This document shows, piece after piece, positions 18,046-26,948 of a stretch of 64,000 nt of DNA. The stretch covers positions 310,001-374,000 of the forward strand of contig JAUCYS010000001.1 of the NCBI GenBank assembly GCA_030373505.1. Reading direction: 5' to 3'. Positions within the stretch are counted from its first letter, which is position 1. Each line of letters opens with the position of its first letter. The DNA is from Parasphingorhabdus sp. GTDB taxonomy: Bacteria; Pseudomonadota; Alphaproteobacteria; Sphingomonadales; Sphingomonadaceae. A program made the position numbers and the translations under genes. The notes beneath the pieces were generated by a model. The model made no database searches and was not told the DNA's origin. It saw nothing but the letters and a program-made list of their open reading frames with translations.

Positions 18046-19629
18046 ATGAACATGCCAAGCAAAGCCGCAGAAAATGCCGTGGACGTCGCGATTATAGGTG
18101 CGGGGCCTGCCGGCCTGACCGCAGCCTATCTGCTTTCCAAAAAGGGCTATTCGGTCACGGTGATCGAAAAGGACCCGCAATATGTCGGCGGGATTAGCCG
18201 GACGGTGGAGCATGAAGGCTTTCGCTTCGATATTGGCGGGCATCGCTTCTTTTCGAAAAGCCAGGAAGTGGTCGATCTGTGGAACGAGATGCTGCCGGAC
18301 GACTTTATCCAGCGGCCGCGGATGAGCCGGATCTATTATGAGGGCAAATTCTACAGCTATCCGTTGCGCGCTTTCGAAGCCCTTTGGAATCTCGGGATCT
18401 GGCGCTCGACCCTGTGCATGCTGAGCTATGGCAAGGCGAAAGTCTTTCCCAACAAGAATGTGAAGAGCTTCGAGGACTGGACGGTCAACCAGTTCGGCTA
18501 CAAGCTCTATTCGATCTTTTTCAAGACCTATACCGAGAAGGTCTGGGGCATGCCCTGCGACGAAATGTCGGCGGACTGGGCGGCGCAGCGGATCAAGGGG
18601 CTGAGCCTGTGGAACGCGGTGACCGATGGCCTGAAGCGTTCGCTCGGCCTTAACAAGAAACCGAATGACGGACAGGAAGTCAAAACCCTGCTCGAGACCT
18701 TCCGCTATCCCCGGCTCGGGCCCGGCATGATGTGGGATGCCGCAAGGCGCCATGTCGAAGCCAGGGGCAACAGGGTGCTGATGGGGCATAGTCTGAAACA
18801 GCTGGCGCAGGACGCCAACGGCAACTGGCGGATGAGCGCGTCAGGCGCGGATGGCGAGACGGTCATCACTGCCAAACATGTGATTTCCAGCGCGCCGATG
18901 CGCGAGCTGGCGACCCGCATCCATCCGCTGCCGAAATCGATGCCGGAAGCGCAGGATCTCAACTATCGGGACTTCCTGACCATAGCGATCATGATCAAGT
19001 CCGATGACCTGTTCCCCGACAACTGGATCTATATCCACGACGATCGCGTGCAGGTTGGCCGGGTGCAGAATTTCCGCAGCTGGTCACCGGAAATGGTGCC
19101 GGACGAGAAGATTGCCTGCGTCGGCCTGGAATATTTCTGTTTCGAGAATGACGGCCTGTGGTCATCGTCGGATGCGGATCTGGTTGAACTGGCGAAAAAG
19201 GAAATGGCGATCCTCGGCCTGTGCAAACCGGAAGATGTCGTTGGCGGCGTGGTCGTCCGGCAAGAAAAGGCCTATCCGGTCTATGACGATGCCTATGAGC
19301 AGAATGTCGCCACCATGCGTGATGATCTTGAAAGCCGTTTCCCAACGTTGCACATGGTCGGCCGCAACGGCATGCACCGCTATAATAACCAGGATCACGC
19401 GATGATGACGGCGATGCTGACGGTCGAGAATATCGAGGCTGGCGCGCGCAAATGGAACGTGTGGAACGTCAACGAGGATGCCGAATATCACGAAGCGGGC
19501 GATGAAGGCGCGCAGCGGGTGATCGTTGAAGACATCACCGAAGACCGTATAGCCGCGCTGGAAAGCTTGCGCGACGTGCCGACGCGGATCGGCGACGCGG
19601 TTCAAGACAAATCCAAGAAGGCAGCATGA
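18046..19629 (+). CDS. NAD(P)/FAD-dependent oxidoreductase (UDP-galactopyranose mutase/PPO-like)
   Basis: A 527-residue flavoprotein. The dinucleotide-binding motif is [20 protein letters not shown], followed by EKDPQYVGGISRTVEHEGFRF and DIGGHRFFSK, shared with protoporphyrinogen oxidase and UDP-galactopyranose mutase-type enzymes. The C-terminal flavin contact is NGMHRYNNQDHAM. In other bacteria such proteins accompany GtrA and glycosyltransferase genes and probably act on lipid- or nucleotide-linked sugars. Here GtrA follows directly, supporting that role; the reaction is inferred. Confidence 0.85.
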   Translation: MNMPSKAAENAVDVAIIGAGPAGLTAAYLLSKKGYSVTVIEKDPQYVGGISRTVEHEGFRFDIGGHRFFSKSQEVVDLWNEMLPDDFIQRPRMSRIYYEGKFYSYPLRAFEALWNLGIWRSTLCMLSYGKAKVFPNKNVKSFEDWTVNQFGYKLYSIFFKTYTEKVWGMPCDEMSADWAAQRIKGLSLWNAVTDGLKRSLGLNKKPNDGQEVKTLLETFRYPRLGPGMMWDAARRHVEARGNRVLMGHSLKQLAQDANGNWRMSASGADGETVITAKHVISSAPMRELATRIHPLPKSMPEAQDLNYRDFLTIAIMIKSDDLFPDNWIYIHDDRVQVGRVQNFRSWSPEMVPDEKIACVGLEYFCFENDGLWSSSDADLVELAKKEMAILGLCKPEDVVGGVVVRQEKAYPVYDDAYEQNVATMRDDLESRFPTLHMVGRNGMHRYNNQDHAMMTAMLTVENIEAGARKWNVWNVNEDAEYHEAGDEGAQRVIVEDITEDRIAALESLRDVPTRIGDAVQDKSKKAA

Positions 19630-19686
19630 TGCAGGCGGGACACACTGGACTGCCCTGTTCCCGCGCGACAGCAGGGTGCTAGGACC

Positions 19687-20139
19687 ATGGACCGCAGCAG
19701 TCAGCACCAACGGTCTGTCGTCGGGCTTTGGGTAGGGCGCCTGCCCGGACCACTCGCCATCCTCAACCGATTTTCGCTCACCCGCTATCTGCTGGCGAGT
19801 GTTGTCAGCCTTGCCTTTGATGTCGCCCTGTTCATGGTTCTGGTCGCCTTTCTGGTCGACCCAGGCTGGGCATCGGCGGCGGGCTATAGCGCCGGCATTG
19901 TCGTCCACTGGCTGATTTCGTCGAGCTTCGTCTTTCCGGGCAAGGCGCGCGATGGCGCGGCGCTGCAATTGCAGCGGCTGGGCTTCATCGGCACCGCCGT
20001 GCTAGGTCTCGGCATCACCGTCGCCATGGTCAGCTGGCTGACCAGTGCCGGCGCGCTGCCGGTCATGGCCAAGGCAGCGGCAGTGGCTGTGAGCTTCTTT
20101 GCCGTCTATCTCACTCGCAAATATGGGGTGTTCCGATGA
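19687..20139 (+). CDS. GtrA family membrane protein
   Basis: A 150-residue protein with four membrane helices (LLASVVSLAFDVALFMVLVA, AAGYSAGIVVHWLISSSFVF, a third near residue 110 and FFAVYLTRKYGVFR at the end). The last motif is characteristic of GtrA proteins, which are thought to flip polyprenyl-phosphate-linked sugars. It overlaps the next gene by 4 nt. The neighbours suggest a role in delivering a sugar donor to the periplasm. Confidence 0.88.
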   Translation: MDRSSQHQRSVVGLWVGRLPGPLAILNRFSLTRYLLASVVSLAFDVALFMVLVAFLVDPGWASAAGYSAGIVVHWLISSSFVFPGKARDGAALQLQRLGFIGTAVLGLGITVAMVSWLTSAGALPVMAKAAAVAVSFFAVYLTRKYGVFR

Positions 20140-21515
20140 GCTATATGGATATGACCCTCGAGGTGCCGGCAAAGCAGCATCGCTTCAGCCCGGACTTCAA
20201 AAAATTCATGAACTGGGCACTGGTCTGGATTGTGCTGGCCAATATTCCGTTCATGGCAATGTGGATGGTGGGTGCGCCGCCGCGTGCGATCCCTATCGCG
20301 CTGGCCGGGTTTCTTGGCCTGATCGTCAAACGGATGCCGCGTGTTTTGCAGTGGATCGCTTTTGCCGGGGTGATGATCTATTCCTTGCTCTCTTTCGTGT
20401 CAGGTCTGTTCAGTCTTACGCTGAACTCTCTGCTCTATTCGCTGCAGTTTTTCTCCGAGATCAAGCCCAGCAATTCGATCGAATATATTGTCGCTGCAAT
20501 GGTTGTTGTCGGGATATTGATCGGCAGCTGGTTTCTGCTGAAGCGCGATACGAATTTTTCCAAGCCACTGCATATCCTCCTGGGCGGTGCGCTGATTTTC
20601 GGGCTTGTCGGCGCGGATGTCGCCGTTGGTGAGGGGATGCGTGGCCATTATTTCCGGCCCGCTCCGGAAGGTGCGCGCTTTGAATCGGCGGTGACCAAAT
20701 CGGACTTTGCGGTGCGCGCGGATGGCAAGCGGCATCTGGTTCTGATCATCGTCGAATCGCTCGGCATGCCCAAAAACAACCGCGCGATGTCGGACAAGCT
20801 GTTTGCCCAGTACAAGAGCCGCGCGGTTACAGACCGCTATGAGGTCAGCCAGGGGACGAGCCTTTATTATAACAGCACCACCTCCGGCGAGATGCGCGAA
20901 CTGTGCGGGCGCTGGGGCGACTATTATGAATTGCTCGCGAGCGATGATCCCAAGGCGCTGGACTGCCTGCCTGCCCAGCTGGCCAGGAAGGGTTATGCTA
21001 CCCAGGCGATGCACAGTTTCAAGGGGCCGTTCTTCAAGCGCGAGGACTGGTATCCCAAAATCGGCTTTCAGAAGCGCGAATTTGCGGTCGATCTGGAAAA
21101 GCGCGGGGCAGAGCAGTGCGGCGGTGTCTTTGCGGGTGCCTGCGACCGCAACATCCCGAAGATGCTGGCTGAAAATCTAAAGCGGGCGACACAACCGACC
21201 TTTCAATATTGGTTGACGCTGAACACCCATTTGCCGGTGCCGACGGAACTGAATCTCAACGCAGAGAATTGCGAGAAGGTGTCGGCTGAGCTGGCGCGCG
21301 ATTATCCGATGATCTGTCGGCAGTTTGCAATATTCGACGATATCGACAGGGCGCTGATCGCGGAGATAACGGCAAGCGATTTTCCGGAAACGGATATTCT
21401 GCTGGTCGGGGATCATATGCCACCATTTTTTGATCGTCACCATCGTTCGCAATTTGACCCGGAGCGGGTTCCCTGGCTTTACCTGAAAGCCCGGGGCGCA
21501 CAGCCGGAAGGGTAA
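20136..21515 (+). CDS. Sulfatase-fold membrane transferase (phosphoethanolamine/LTA synthase type)
   Basis: A 459-residue protein with about four N-terminal helices and a periplasmic alkaline-phosphatase-fold domain. Metal ligands and nucleophile are visible: VLIIVESLG (Glu), TTSGEMRELCG (Thr nucleophile), LNTHLPVP (His), VGDHMPPFF (Asp-His). Families with this pattern transfer phosphoethanolamine or phosphoglycerol to lipid A, glycans or lipids. Start overlaps GtrA by 4 nt. The final catalytic half is complete. The acceptor is probably a surface glycan, by context. Confidence 0.87.
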   Translation: MSYMDMTLEVPAKQHRFSPDFKKFMNWALVWIVLANIPFMAMWMVGAPPRAIPIALAGFLGLIVKRMPRVLQWIAFAGVMIYSLLSFVSGLFSLTLNSLLYSLQFFSEIKPSNSIEYIVAAMVVVGILIGSWFLLKRDTNFSKPLHILLGGALIFGLVGADVAVGEGMRGHYFRPAPEGARFESAVTKSDFAVRADGKRHLVLIIVESLGMPKNNRAMSDKLFAQYKSRAVTDRYEVSQGTSLYYNSTTSGEMRELCGRWGDYYELLASDDPKALDCLPAQLARKGYATQAMHSFKGPFFKREDWYPKIGFQKREFAVDLEKRGAEQCGGVFAGACDRNIPKMLAENLKRATQPTFQYWLTLNTHLPVPTELNLNAENCEKVSAELARDYPMICRQFAIFDDIDRALIAEITASDFPETDILLVGDHMPPFFDRHHRSQFDPERVPWLYLKARGAQPEG

Positions 21516-21519
21516 GATT

Positions 21520-23292
21520 TTGAAACGCTTGAGTGGCAATCTGCCCTTATTCCTGATCTGGCTTGCCGTCTCCGCGGTGCTGATTCTGGTCAGTCTCAGC
21601 CAGATCGCGACCGGTATCGGCTGGGATCCGGATGACCAGCTGCGCATGGTACAGCTGCACGACTGGCTCGGCGGGCAAAGCTGGTTTGACACTACCCAAT
21701 ATCGCATCGGCGAACCGGACAGCCAGCCAATGCACTGGCCCCGATGGGTAGAACTTCCGCTGGCGCTGGTATTTCTGGCGGTGCGGCCGTGGCTTGATAC
21801 CGCGAGCGCGGAAACCGTGGCCATGGCAATCGTCCCGCTGGTCACGCTCGGCATCATGATGTGGCTCATGCTGAAAGTCACCGAGCCATTGTTCGGCCGG
21901 GCCATTTCCTTGCTGGCTGCTGCACTGACTACGACCGCTGTTCCGATCATCGCCCAAATCCGGCCGATGCGGGTGGATCACCACGGCTGGCAGATCGTGC
22001 TGGCGCTGACCGCATTGTGGACCATGTACTGGCCAGAGAAACGCAAGGGGGGTATCGCGCTCGGCGCGGCATTGGCGCTGTGGCTGTCGATATCGCTGGA
22101 AGGGCTGCCGCTGTCGGCGGCATTCGTCGTACTGCTGGTCTGGCGCTGGGTATTCCAGGTGGAGGAAGGGGTTCGGTTGTTCTGGACCCTGCTGTCCTTT
22201 CTGGTCACCAGTTTCCTTCTCTATCTTGTTGTCCAGGGCGGCTTTGACACGGCCGTCAACTATTGCGACGCCGTCTCGCCGGGGCATTTACTCGCCTGTG
22301 CGGCGGGAGCGGCGATCATCCTGCCATCGATCAAATGGCTGCCTGCGCATATGGTGCTGCGTGTTGCCAGCCTTGCTGCTGCTGGCGGAGCGGCGCTGGC
22401 TGTGCTGCACGGGTTTGCGCCGCAATGCATCGGTGGCGCATTTGGCACGATGGATCCGCTGGTCCGTGAATATTGGCTGGTGCACGTCCTCGAAGGCTTG
22501 CCCATATGGTATCAGAACGGCACGACCATGGTCACGCTGCTCGGCGGTTCCATTATCGTCGGGCTTGGTAGCCTGATCTATATCTGGCGCGTCCGGCCTG
22601 CCGGGCTGGATCGTGATCGGCTGTTCGTGCTCGGCTATGCCTTGCTCTGGGCCTTGCTGCTTTCGCTTTTCGTCCAGCGCGCGACGGCAGTTGCGGCAGC
22701 CTATGGCGTTCCGTTCATGGCCTGGGCGGTGCATCGCGTCTTTGTCCGAGCCCGCGCTCTCAAGCGCCCGCTGTCGCGCATATTTGCAACGGCGGCGGTG
22801 GTGTTTCTGGTCATGCCGGGACCGCTGGCGGTGGCCCTGTTCAATGCCGTGAGCGACGGAGAAGAGCCGGTCGCCAAAGCGCCGGAAGCGCTCGCCTGCG
22901 ACAGCAATGATTCGCTCGCGCGGCTCAACAGTCTGCCCCGGTCCAATATTCTCGCGCCTTTTGATTTCGGGCCGCGCATATTGCTGCTCACGCCGCACAG
23001 CGTGCTCGCCACCAGTCACCATCGCAACGACCGGGCCATGGCCGACCAGATCAGGATTTTTACCTCCGCTCCCACTGTCGCGCGCGACCTGCTGGAAGCC
23101 CATAATATTCGTTTCATCGTCACCTGCGATGACGAAACGGAGCTCGCGCTCTATGCGAAAAAACAACCCGGAGGTCTGTGGTCCCAGCTGGCTGAAGGTC
23201 GCAAGCCGGAGTGGCTGCAACCTGTCCACATTCGGGACACTGGCCTGCAGGTCTGGCGGATAGTGCCAAAGAGATTGCGCAACGAACTGTAA
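21520..23292 (+). CDS. Multi-spanning membrane protein, GT-C glycosyltransferase-like
   Basis: A 590-residue integral membrane protein with about 11 helices and a C-terminal periplasmic domain. After helix 1 comes GIGWDPDDQLRMVQLHDWLG, an acidic DPDD loop placed like the catalytic motif of GT-C (STT3/PMT/ArnT) enzymes, and between helices 3 and 4 a second loop RPMRVDHHGWQ. The start is TTG, 5 nt after the sulfatase-fold gene, so it is in the same operon. Proteins of this type use polyprenyl-phosphate sugars; that fits GtrA nearby. Family membership is moderately sure. Confidence 0.7.
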   Translation: MKRLSGNLPLFLIWLAVSAVLILVSLSQIATGIGWDPDDQLRMVQLHDWLGGQSWFDTTQYRIGEPDSQPMHWPRWVELPLALVFLAVRPWLDTASAETVAMAIVPLVTLGIMMWLMLKVTEPLFGRAISLLAAALTTTAVPIIAQIRPMRVDHHGWQIVLALTALWTMYWPEKRKGGIALGAALALWLSISLEGLPLSAAFVVLLVWRWVFQVEEGVRLFWTLLSFLVTSFLLYLVVQGGFDTAVNYCDAVSPGHLLACAAGAAIILPSIKWLPAHMVLRVASLAAAGGAALAVLHGFAPQCIGGAFGTMDPLVREYWLVHVLEGLPIWYQNGTTMVTLLGGSIIVGLGSLIYIWRVRPAGLDRDRLFVLGYALLWALLLSLFVQRATAVAAAYGVPFMAWAVHRVFVRARALKRPLSRIFATAAVVFLVMPGPLAVALFNAVSDGEEPVAKAPEALACDSNDSLARLNSLPRSNILAPFDFGPRILLLTPHSVLATSHHRNDRAMADQIRIFTSAPTVARDLLEAHNIRFIVTCDDETELALYAKKQPGGLWSQLAEGRKPEWLQPVHIRDTGLQVWRIVPKRLRNEL

Positions 23293-23333
23293 ACTATATT
23301 AGTTTTGGCCCTCGGCGTAGCAAGACAAGGACC

Positions 23334-23723
23334 ATGGAGACTATGACGGCAAGGGTCACCGGACTGGGTGGGGTTTTTCACATGGTGAAGGATCCGGCGG
23401 CGACACGCAAATGGTACAAGGACTATCTCGGGCTGGATGGCGAATATGGTCCTATGCTCAACTGGTGCGACGAGAAGGTCGAAAACCCCTACAGCCTGAT
23501 CAGTCATTTTCCCGAAGATAGCGAATATCTCGAGCCCAGCGAAGCCCGGTTCATGATCAATCTGCGGGTGGATGATCTGGATGCCTATGTCGAGCAGCTG
23601 AAGGCCAAGGGGCTGGAGATTCTGGGGCAGGTCGACGAGGGCTATGGAAAATTTGCTTGGATCCTCGATTGCGACGGGATCAAGCTTGAATTTTGGCAGC
23701 AGATCGACGCGCCGAAAGGCTGA
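23334..23723 (+). CDS. VOC (glyoxalase/bleomycin resistance) family protein
   Basis: A 129-residue protein with two betaalphabetabetabeta repeats: GGVFHMVKDPAATRKWYKDYLGL at the N-terminus and MINLRVDDLDAYVEQLKAKG in the second half, ending in DCDGIKLEFWQQ. His and Glu at these places are the usual metal ligands. Function may be isomerase, dioxygenase-like or resistance. ATG 23334 follows an AAGGACC site; ATG 23343 is possible. Likely at the end of the upstream transcript; the next gene is convergent. Confidence 0.85.
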   Translation: METMTARVTGLGGVFHMVKDPAATRKWYKDYLGLDGEYGPMLNWCDEKVENPYSLISHFPEDSEYLEPSEARFMINLRVDDLDAYVEQLKAKGLEILGQVDEGYGKFAWILDCDGIKLEFWQQIDAPKG

Positions 23724-23732
23724 TTTCCCGGA

Positions 23733-24239
23733 TCAGGCCGGATTGAATTTAAGGGCCAGACCGTTGATGCAATGGCGCTTGCCGGTCGGTTTCGGTCCAT
23801 CATTGAAAATATGGCCCAGATGCCCGCCGCAACGGGCGCAATGGACTTCGGTGCGGGGATAGCCGAGCTTGTAGTCTGTCGTTGTCCCGATCCGGTCCTT
23901 GGCGAGCGGCGCCCAGAAGCTTGGCCAGCCGGTACCGCTGTCATATTTCTGGGCCGAATGGTAGACGCCGAGATCGCAACCGGCGCAAGCGAAAACGCCC
24001 TTGCGCTTCTCGCTGTTGAGCGGGCTGGAATAGGCGCGTTCGGTGCCGGCCAGACGCAGTATCCGGTAACGGTCTGCGCCAAGTCGCCGTTTCCATTCTT
24101 CCGGCGAGTGGTTCACCTTGAACGGCCCGCCAGGCCGGGCGTTTGCCTGATCGAACAGTCCCGAAACACGGACAAGCCCATAGGCTCCGGCGGTTGCCAG
24201 AGCGCCGGCGACCATGGTGCGTCGATTCACTATGTTCAT
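23733..24239 (-). CDS. msrB: Peptide-methionine (R)-S-oxide reductase MsrB, Tat-exported
   Basis: A 168-residue MsrB that repairs methionine-R-sulfoxide in proteins. Zinc is held by CAGC and CARCGGHLGH, the resolving and catalytic region ends in RHCINGLALKF, and the SGTGWPSFW substrate motif is complete. The N-terminus NRRTMVAGALATAGAYG is a twin-arginine leader, so it should act folded in the periplasm. Starting at MNIVNRRT is supported by an AAAAGGA box; an ATG 10 codons upstream is less likely. It follows the P450 gene on the same strand at 80 nt. Confidence 0.93.
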   Translation of the reverse strand: MNIVNRRTMVAGALATAGAYGLVRVSGLFDQANARPGGPFKVNHSPEEWKRRLGADRYRILRLAGTERAYSSPLNSEKRKGVFACAGCDLGVYHSAQKYDSGTGWPSFWAPLAKDRIGTTTDYKLGYPRTEVHCARCGGHLGHIFNDGPKPTGKRHCINGLALKFNPA

Positions 24240-24319
24240 CTGCAATCCTTTTCGCTTTCCCGGAATCATTCGGCACCGGGAGCAGTCTGGTTACAGGATA
24301 GGGTCTGAACGGAAACTGA

Positions 24320-25633
24320 TCAATATTTGGACAGTTCGACTTCCAGTTCCCGAAAACCGTGAACGAAACAGGCGTGGACGCGGCGATGCTTGCCGGTCGG
24401 ATTGACCTGCATCCGCCGTTTGTGCATTTCCTCGAGCAGGATGCGGATCTGCAATTCGGCCAAGCGGGCCCCGACGCAGCGGTGGATGCCATAGCCGAAG
24501 GCGAGATGGCGCCGGGCGTTATCCCGGTCGACCTTGATCTTGTCGGCTTCCGGAAAGACCTCCTCGTCGCGGTTGGCAGAAATATACCAGAGGACGACCT
24601 TGTCGCCTTTCTTGATCTCGTTGCCGAACAGATCATGATCTTCCAGCGCGGTACGCCGCATATGGGCGAGCGGGGTCTGCCAGCGGATGATTTCCTGCAC
24701 CGCATTGGGAATGAGATCGGGATTCTGCTGCAGTTTCGCCCGTTCCTCCGGAAACTGGCTGAGACCAAAGGCCACGCCCGACATGGTGTTGCGGGTGGTG
24801 TCATTGCCTCCGACGATCAGCAGCACCAGATTGCCCATGAATTCCATCGGGTCCATGTCGCGCATATGTTCCGAATGGATCATCATCGAGATCAGATCGG
24901 GTGTCGGCTCGGCATTGACCCGTTCGTTCCACAACTTGGTAAAATAGGCGCCCATTTCATATAATATCTGTCGGCGCTGATCGTCCAGCTCCTGCGCAAC
25001 CGACAATTCGACATCACCAGCCCAGTCGGACCAATAGGTCAGCAATCGCCGGTCTTCCCAGGGGAAGCCGAACAGGATGGCAAGCATGCCGGTGGTCAGT
25101 TCGATTGATACCTTGTCAACCCAGTCGAACTTCTCGCCCCAGGGCAGGCCATCCAGCACTTCGGCCGTGCGCTGACGGATTTCTTGTTCCATCCGCTGCA
25201 TCTCGGTCGGGGTGAAGGCCGGCGCTACGGTGCGCCGCTGGCCTGTGTGCTTGGGCCGGTCCATGGCGATGAACATCGGCAGCTGAAAATCATCATCAAA
25301 ATTGGGATCGGCAATCGTGATGCCGCCATGGGCGACATCGGAGGAGTAAATGTCGGGCAGCGCCTCGACATGCTGGATTGGCTTGTAGGTGGTGACGTTC
25401 CAGAAATCGCCGTGGACGCCGCCGGTGACCTTGTTGATCGGCGCCTTTTCGCGCATTTCCGCAAAGGGCTTGCGCCATAGATCCTTGCTGTACAGTTCTG
25501 CGCGGCTGACATCCCAGGGATTGGCATCTTGCTCGGCAATCGGGGGGTTGCGCTTGTACCAGGCCTCAAGCGCTTCGTCCGCGGTCGGGGACGTCGTCAG
25601 ATTACCGAGATCGATTTGGGGAACGGAAGCCAT
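24320..25633 (-). CDS. Cytochrome P450, CYP153-like
   Basis: A 437-residue soluble bacterial P450. The heme-thiolate loop is FGYGIHRCVGARLAE, the I-helix has VGGNDTTRN, and the K-helix has EIIRW plus the TPLAHMRRTALED segment. GGITIADPN, MFIAMDRPKH and RVSIELTTGML-like stretches closely resemble CYP153 alkane/fatty-acid terminal hydroxylases. A ferredoxin and ferredoxin reductase, needed as electron donors, are not adjacent. I start at MASVPQIDLG because GGCAGGAGAG lies just upstream; an earlier ATG adds seven residues. Confidence 0.9.
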   Translation of the reverse strand: MASVPQIDLGNLTTSPTADEALEAWYKRNPPIAEQDANPWDVSRAELYSKDLWRKPFAEMREKAPINKVTGGVHGDFWNVTTYKPIQHVEALPDIYSSDVAHGGITIADPNFDDDFQLPMFIAMDRPKHTGQRRTVAPAFTPTEMQRMEQEIRQRTAEVLDGLPWGEKFDWVDKVSIELTTGMLAILFGFPWEDRRLLTYWSDWAGDVELSVAQELDDQRRQILYEMGAYFTKLWNERVNAEPTPDLISMMIHSEHMRDMDPMEFMGNLVLLIVGGNDTTRNTMSGVAFGLSQFPEERAKLQQNPDLIPNAVQEIIRWQTPLAHMRRTALEDHDLFGNEIKKGDKVVLWYISANRDEEVFPEADKIKVDRDNARRHLAFGYGIHRCVGARLAELQIRILLEEMHKRRMQVNPTGKHRRVHACFVHGFRELEVELSKY

Positions 25634-25748
25634 AATTCTCTCCTGCCGTTGCATATTGAAGCAATCGGTTGCGTATCAAAACCCGTTTAATCTGCCTCTA
25701 TTGACAGCAATGTCAATGTCTTTTCGGCAAACGACGTGAATCGCGAGA

Positions 25749-26948
25749 TTATTTTCCGGTGACCCTGGCGAACAGGCTTTTCTTGCGGGCAGCCTGTCCG
25801 GATTTCATCACGTTGCGGCGGAACAGCATGACCGAAAAGCGGATGATGATCATGGTGAAAATGGCCTGCCAGACAAGCGCGAGGCCGTGCTGCCAGATAT
25901 TGTCCATCTGCGCCGCCCGCGCGATCATCGCGAAGGGGGAGCTGAAGGGAAACAGCACCGCAAACCACTCGACCGGTTCGCCCAGCTTGGTGATCGAGGA
26001 ATAGGCGAGAAAGAAGACCAGCAATTGCCCCATGGTCACCGGCATCGACAGGGTCTGCACCTCGCGCACGGTGGTCGCCATCGCACCGATGCCGAGAAAC
26101 AGCGACCCCAGCAGCAGATAGGCCATGGAGAAATAGAAGATCATCAAGATGATGAACAACGGCCAGCCGACGGCGGGAACCGGCAGGGCGTTCCAGTGGA
26201 CGCCGACGAGAAGCGATACCGACAGTCCCAGCGTGCTCCACACGGCAATACCCACGAGAGCCATGCCGAGCATCGCGAACAGCTTGCCGAGGAAAATGGC
26301 GTCCATCGGGATGGCGGCAGCGAGAATCTCGATGATCTTGTTGGTCTTTTCCTCCACCAGATTGGACAATACCATGCCCGCCAGAATCATCGTCAGCAGG
26401 ATCAGAATCGCCTGGGCACCCTGCGCGGTCAGCAGTTGCCCGCGTTCGCTGGAGCTGCCGGTCTGGCCGACCAGCCTTGTCTCGATTTCCACCGGAACGG
26501 GCTGTGCGATGGCGGTCTCCGCGAGCAGGGCAATCTTGCCCTGCCATCGGCCGACGTCTCTTTGCGAGCCGGTCAGGACAGGCTTTTCCAGCGTGCCGGA
26601 AAGGATCGCGTTGATCGATTTGTCGCTGTCGAGCTTCGCAACAATGTCCGCTTCCCTGTCTTGTACATCGTTCAATATCAGAAGGTCCGGCAGGGATTTT
26701 GGCCCAAGACTGAGCGACAGCCTGGCTCGTGTTGCCAGCAGTTTTTCCGCCTCTTCCGGACTCAGGACAATCCCGATGGTGGTGGTTTCGATGTCCCGGG
26801 ATACCTGGGAGCCCAGCCCTCCCGCAGCGACGCCGATCCCAAGCGGGAAGAGCGGTCCGAGCAGGAAGAAAAAGAAGGATTTGGAAAAGATGATGGCGGT
26901 AAAATCGCGGCGAGCGATAACGAAGGCGGCGCGGATGGTCTCGATCAT
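25749..26948 (-). CDS. ABC transporter permease (NatB / ABC-2 type)
   Basis: A 399-residue ABC-2 permease. An N-terminal helix (SFFFFLLGPLFPLGIGVAAGGL) is followed by a periplasmic domain of about 150 residues, then five to six helices from AILILLTMILAGMVLSNLVEE with KTNKIIEILAAAIPMDAIFLGK, the conserved coupling segment of NatB-like permeases. It overlaps the ATP-binding subunit gene by 4 nt. The pair likely extrudes Na+ or a small amphiphile; the substrate is not known. Confidence 0.88.
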   Translation of the reverse strand: MIETIRAAFVIARRDFTAIIFSKSFFFFLLGPLFPLGIGVAAGGLGSQVSRDIETTTIGIVLSPEEAEKLLATRARLSLSLGPKSLPDLLILNDVQDREADIVAKLDSDKSINAILSGTLEKPVLTGSQRDVGRWQGKIALLAETAIAQPVPVEIETRLVGQTGSSSERGQLLTAQGAQAILILLTMILAGMVLSNLVEEKTNKIIEILAAAIPMDAIFLGKLFAMLGMALVGIAVWSTLGLSVSLLVGVHWNALPVPAVGWPLFIILMIFYFSMAYLLLGSLFLGIGAMATTVREVQTLSMPVTMGQLLVFFLAYSSITKLGEPVEWFAVLFPFSSPFAMIARAAQMDNIWQHGLALVWQAIFTMIIIRFSVMLFRRNVMKSGQAARKKSLFARVTGK

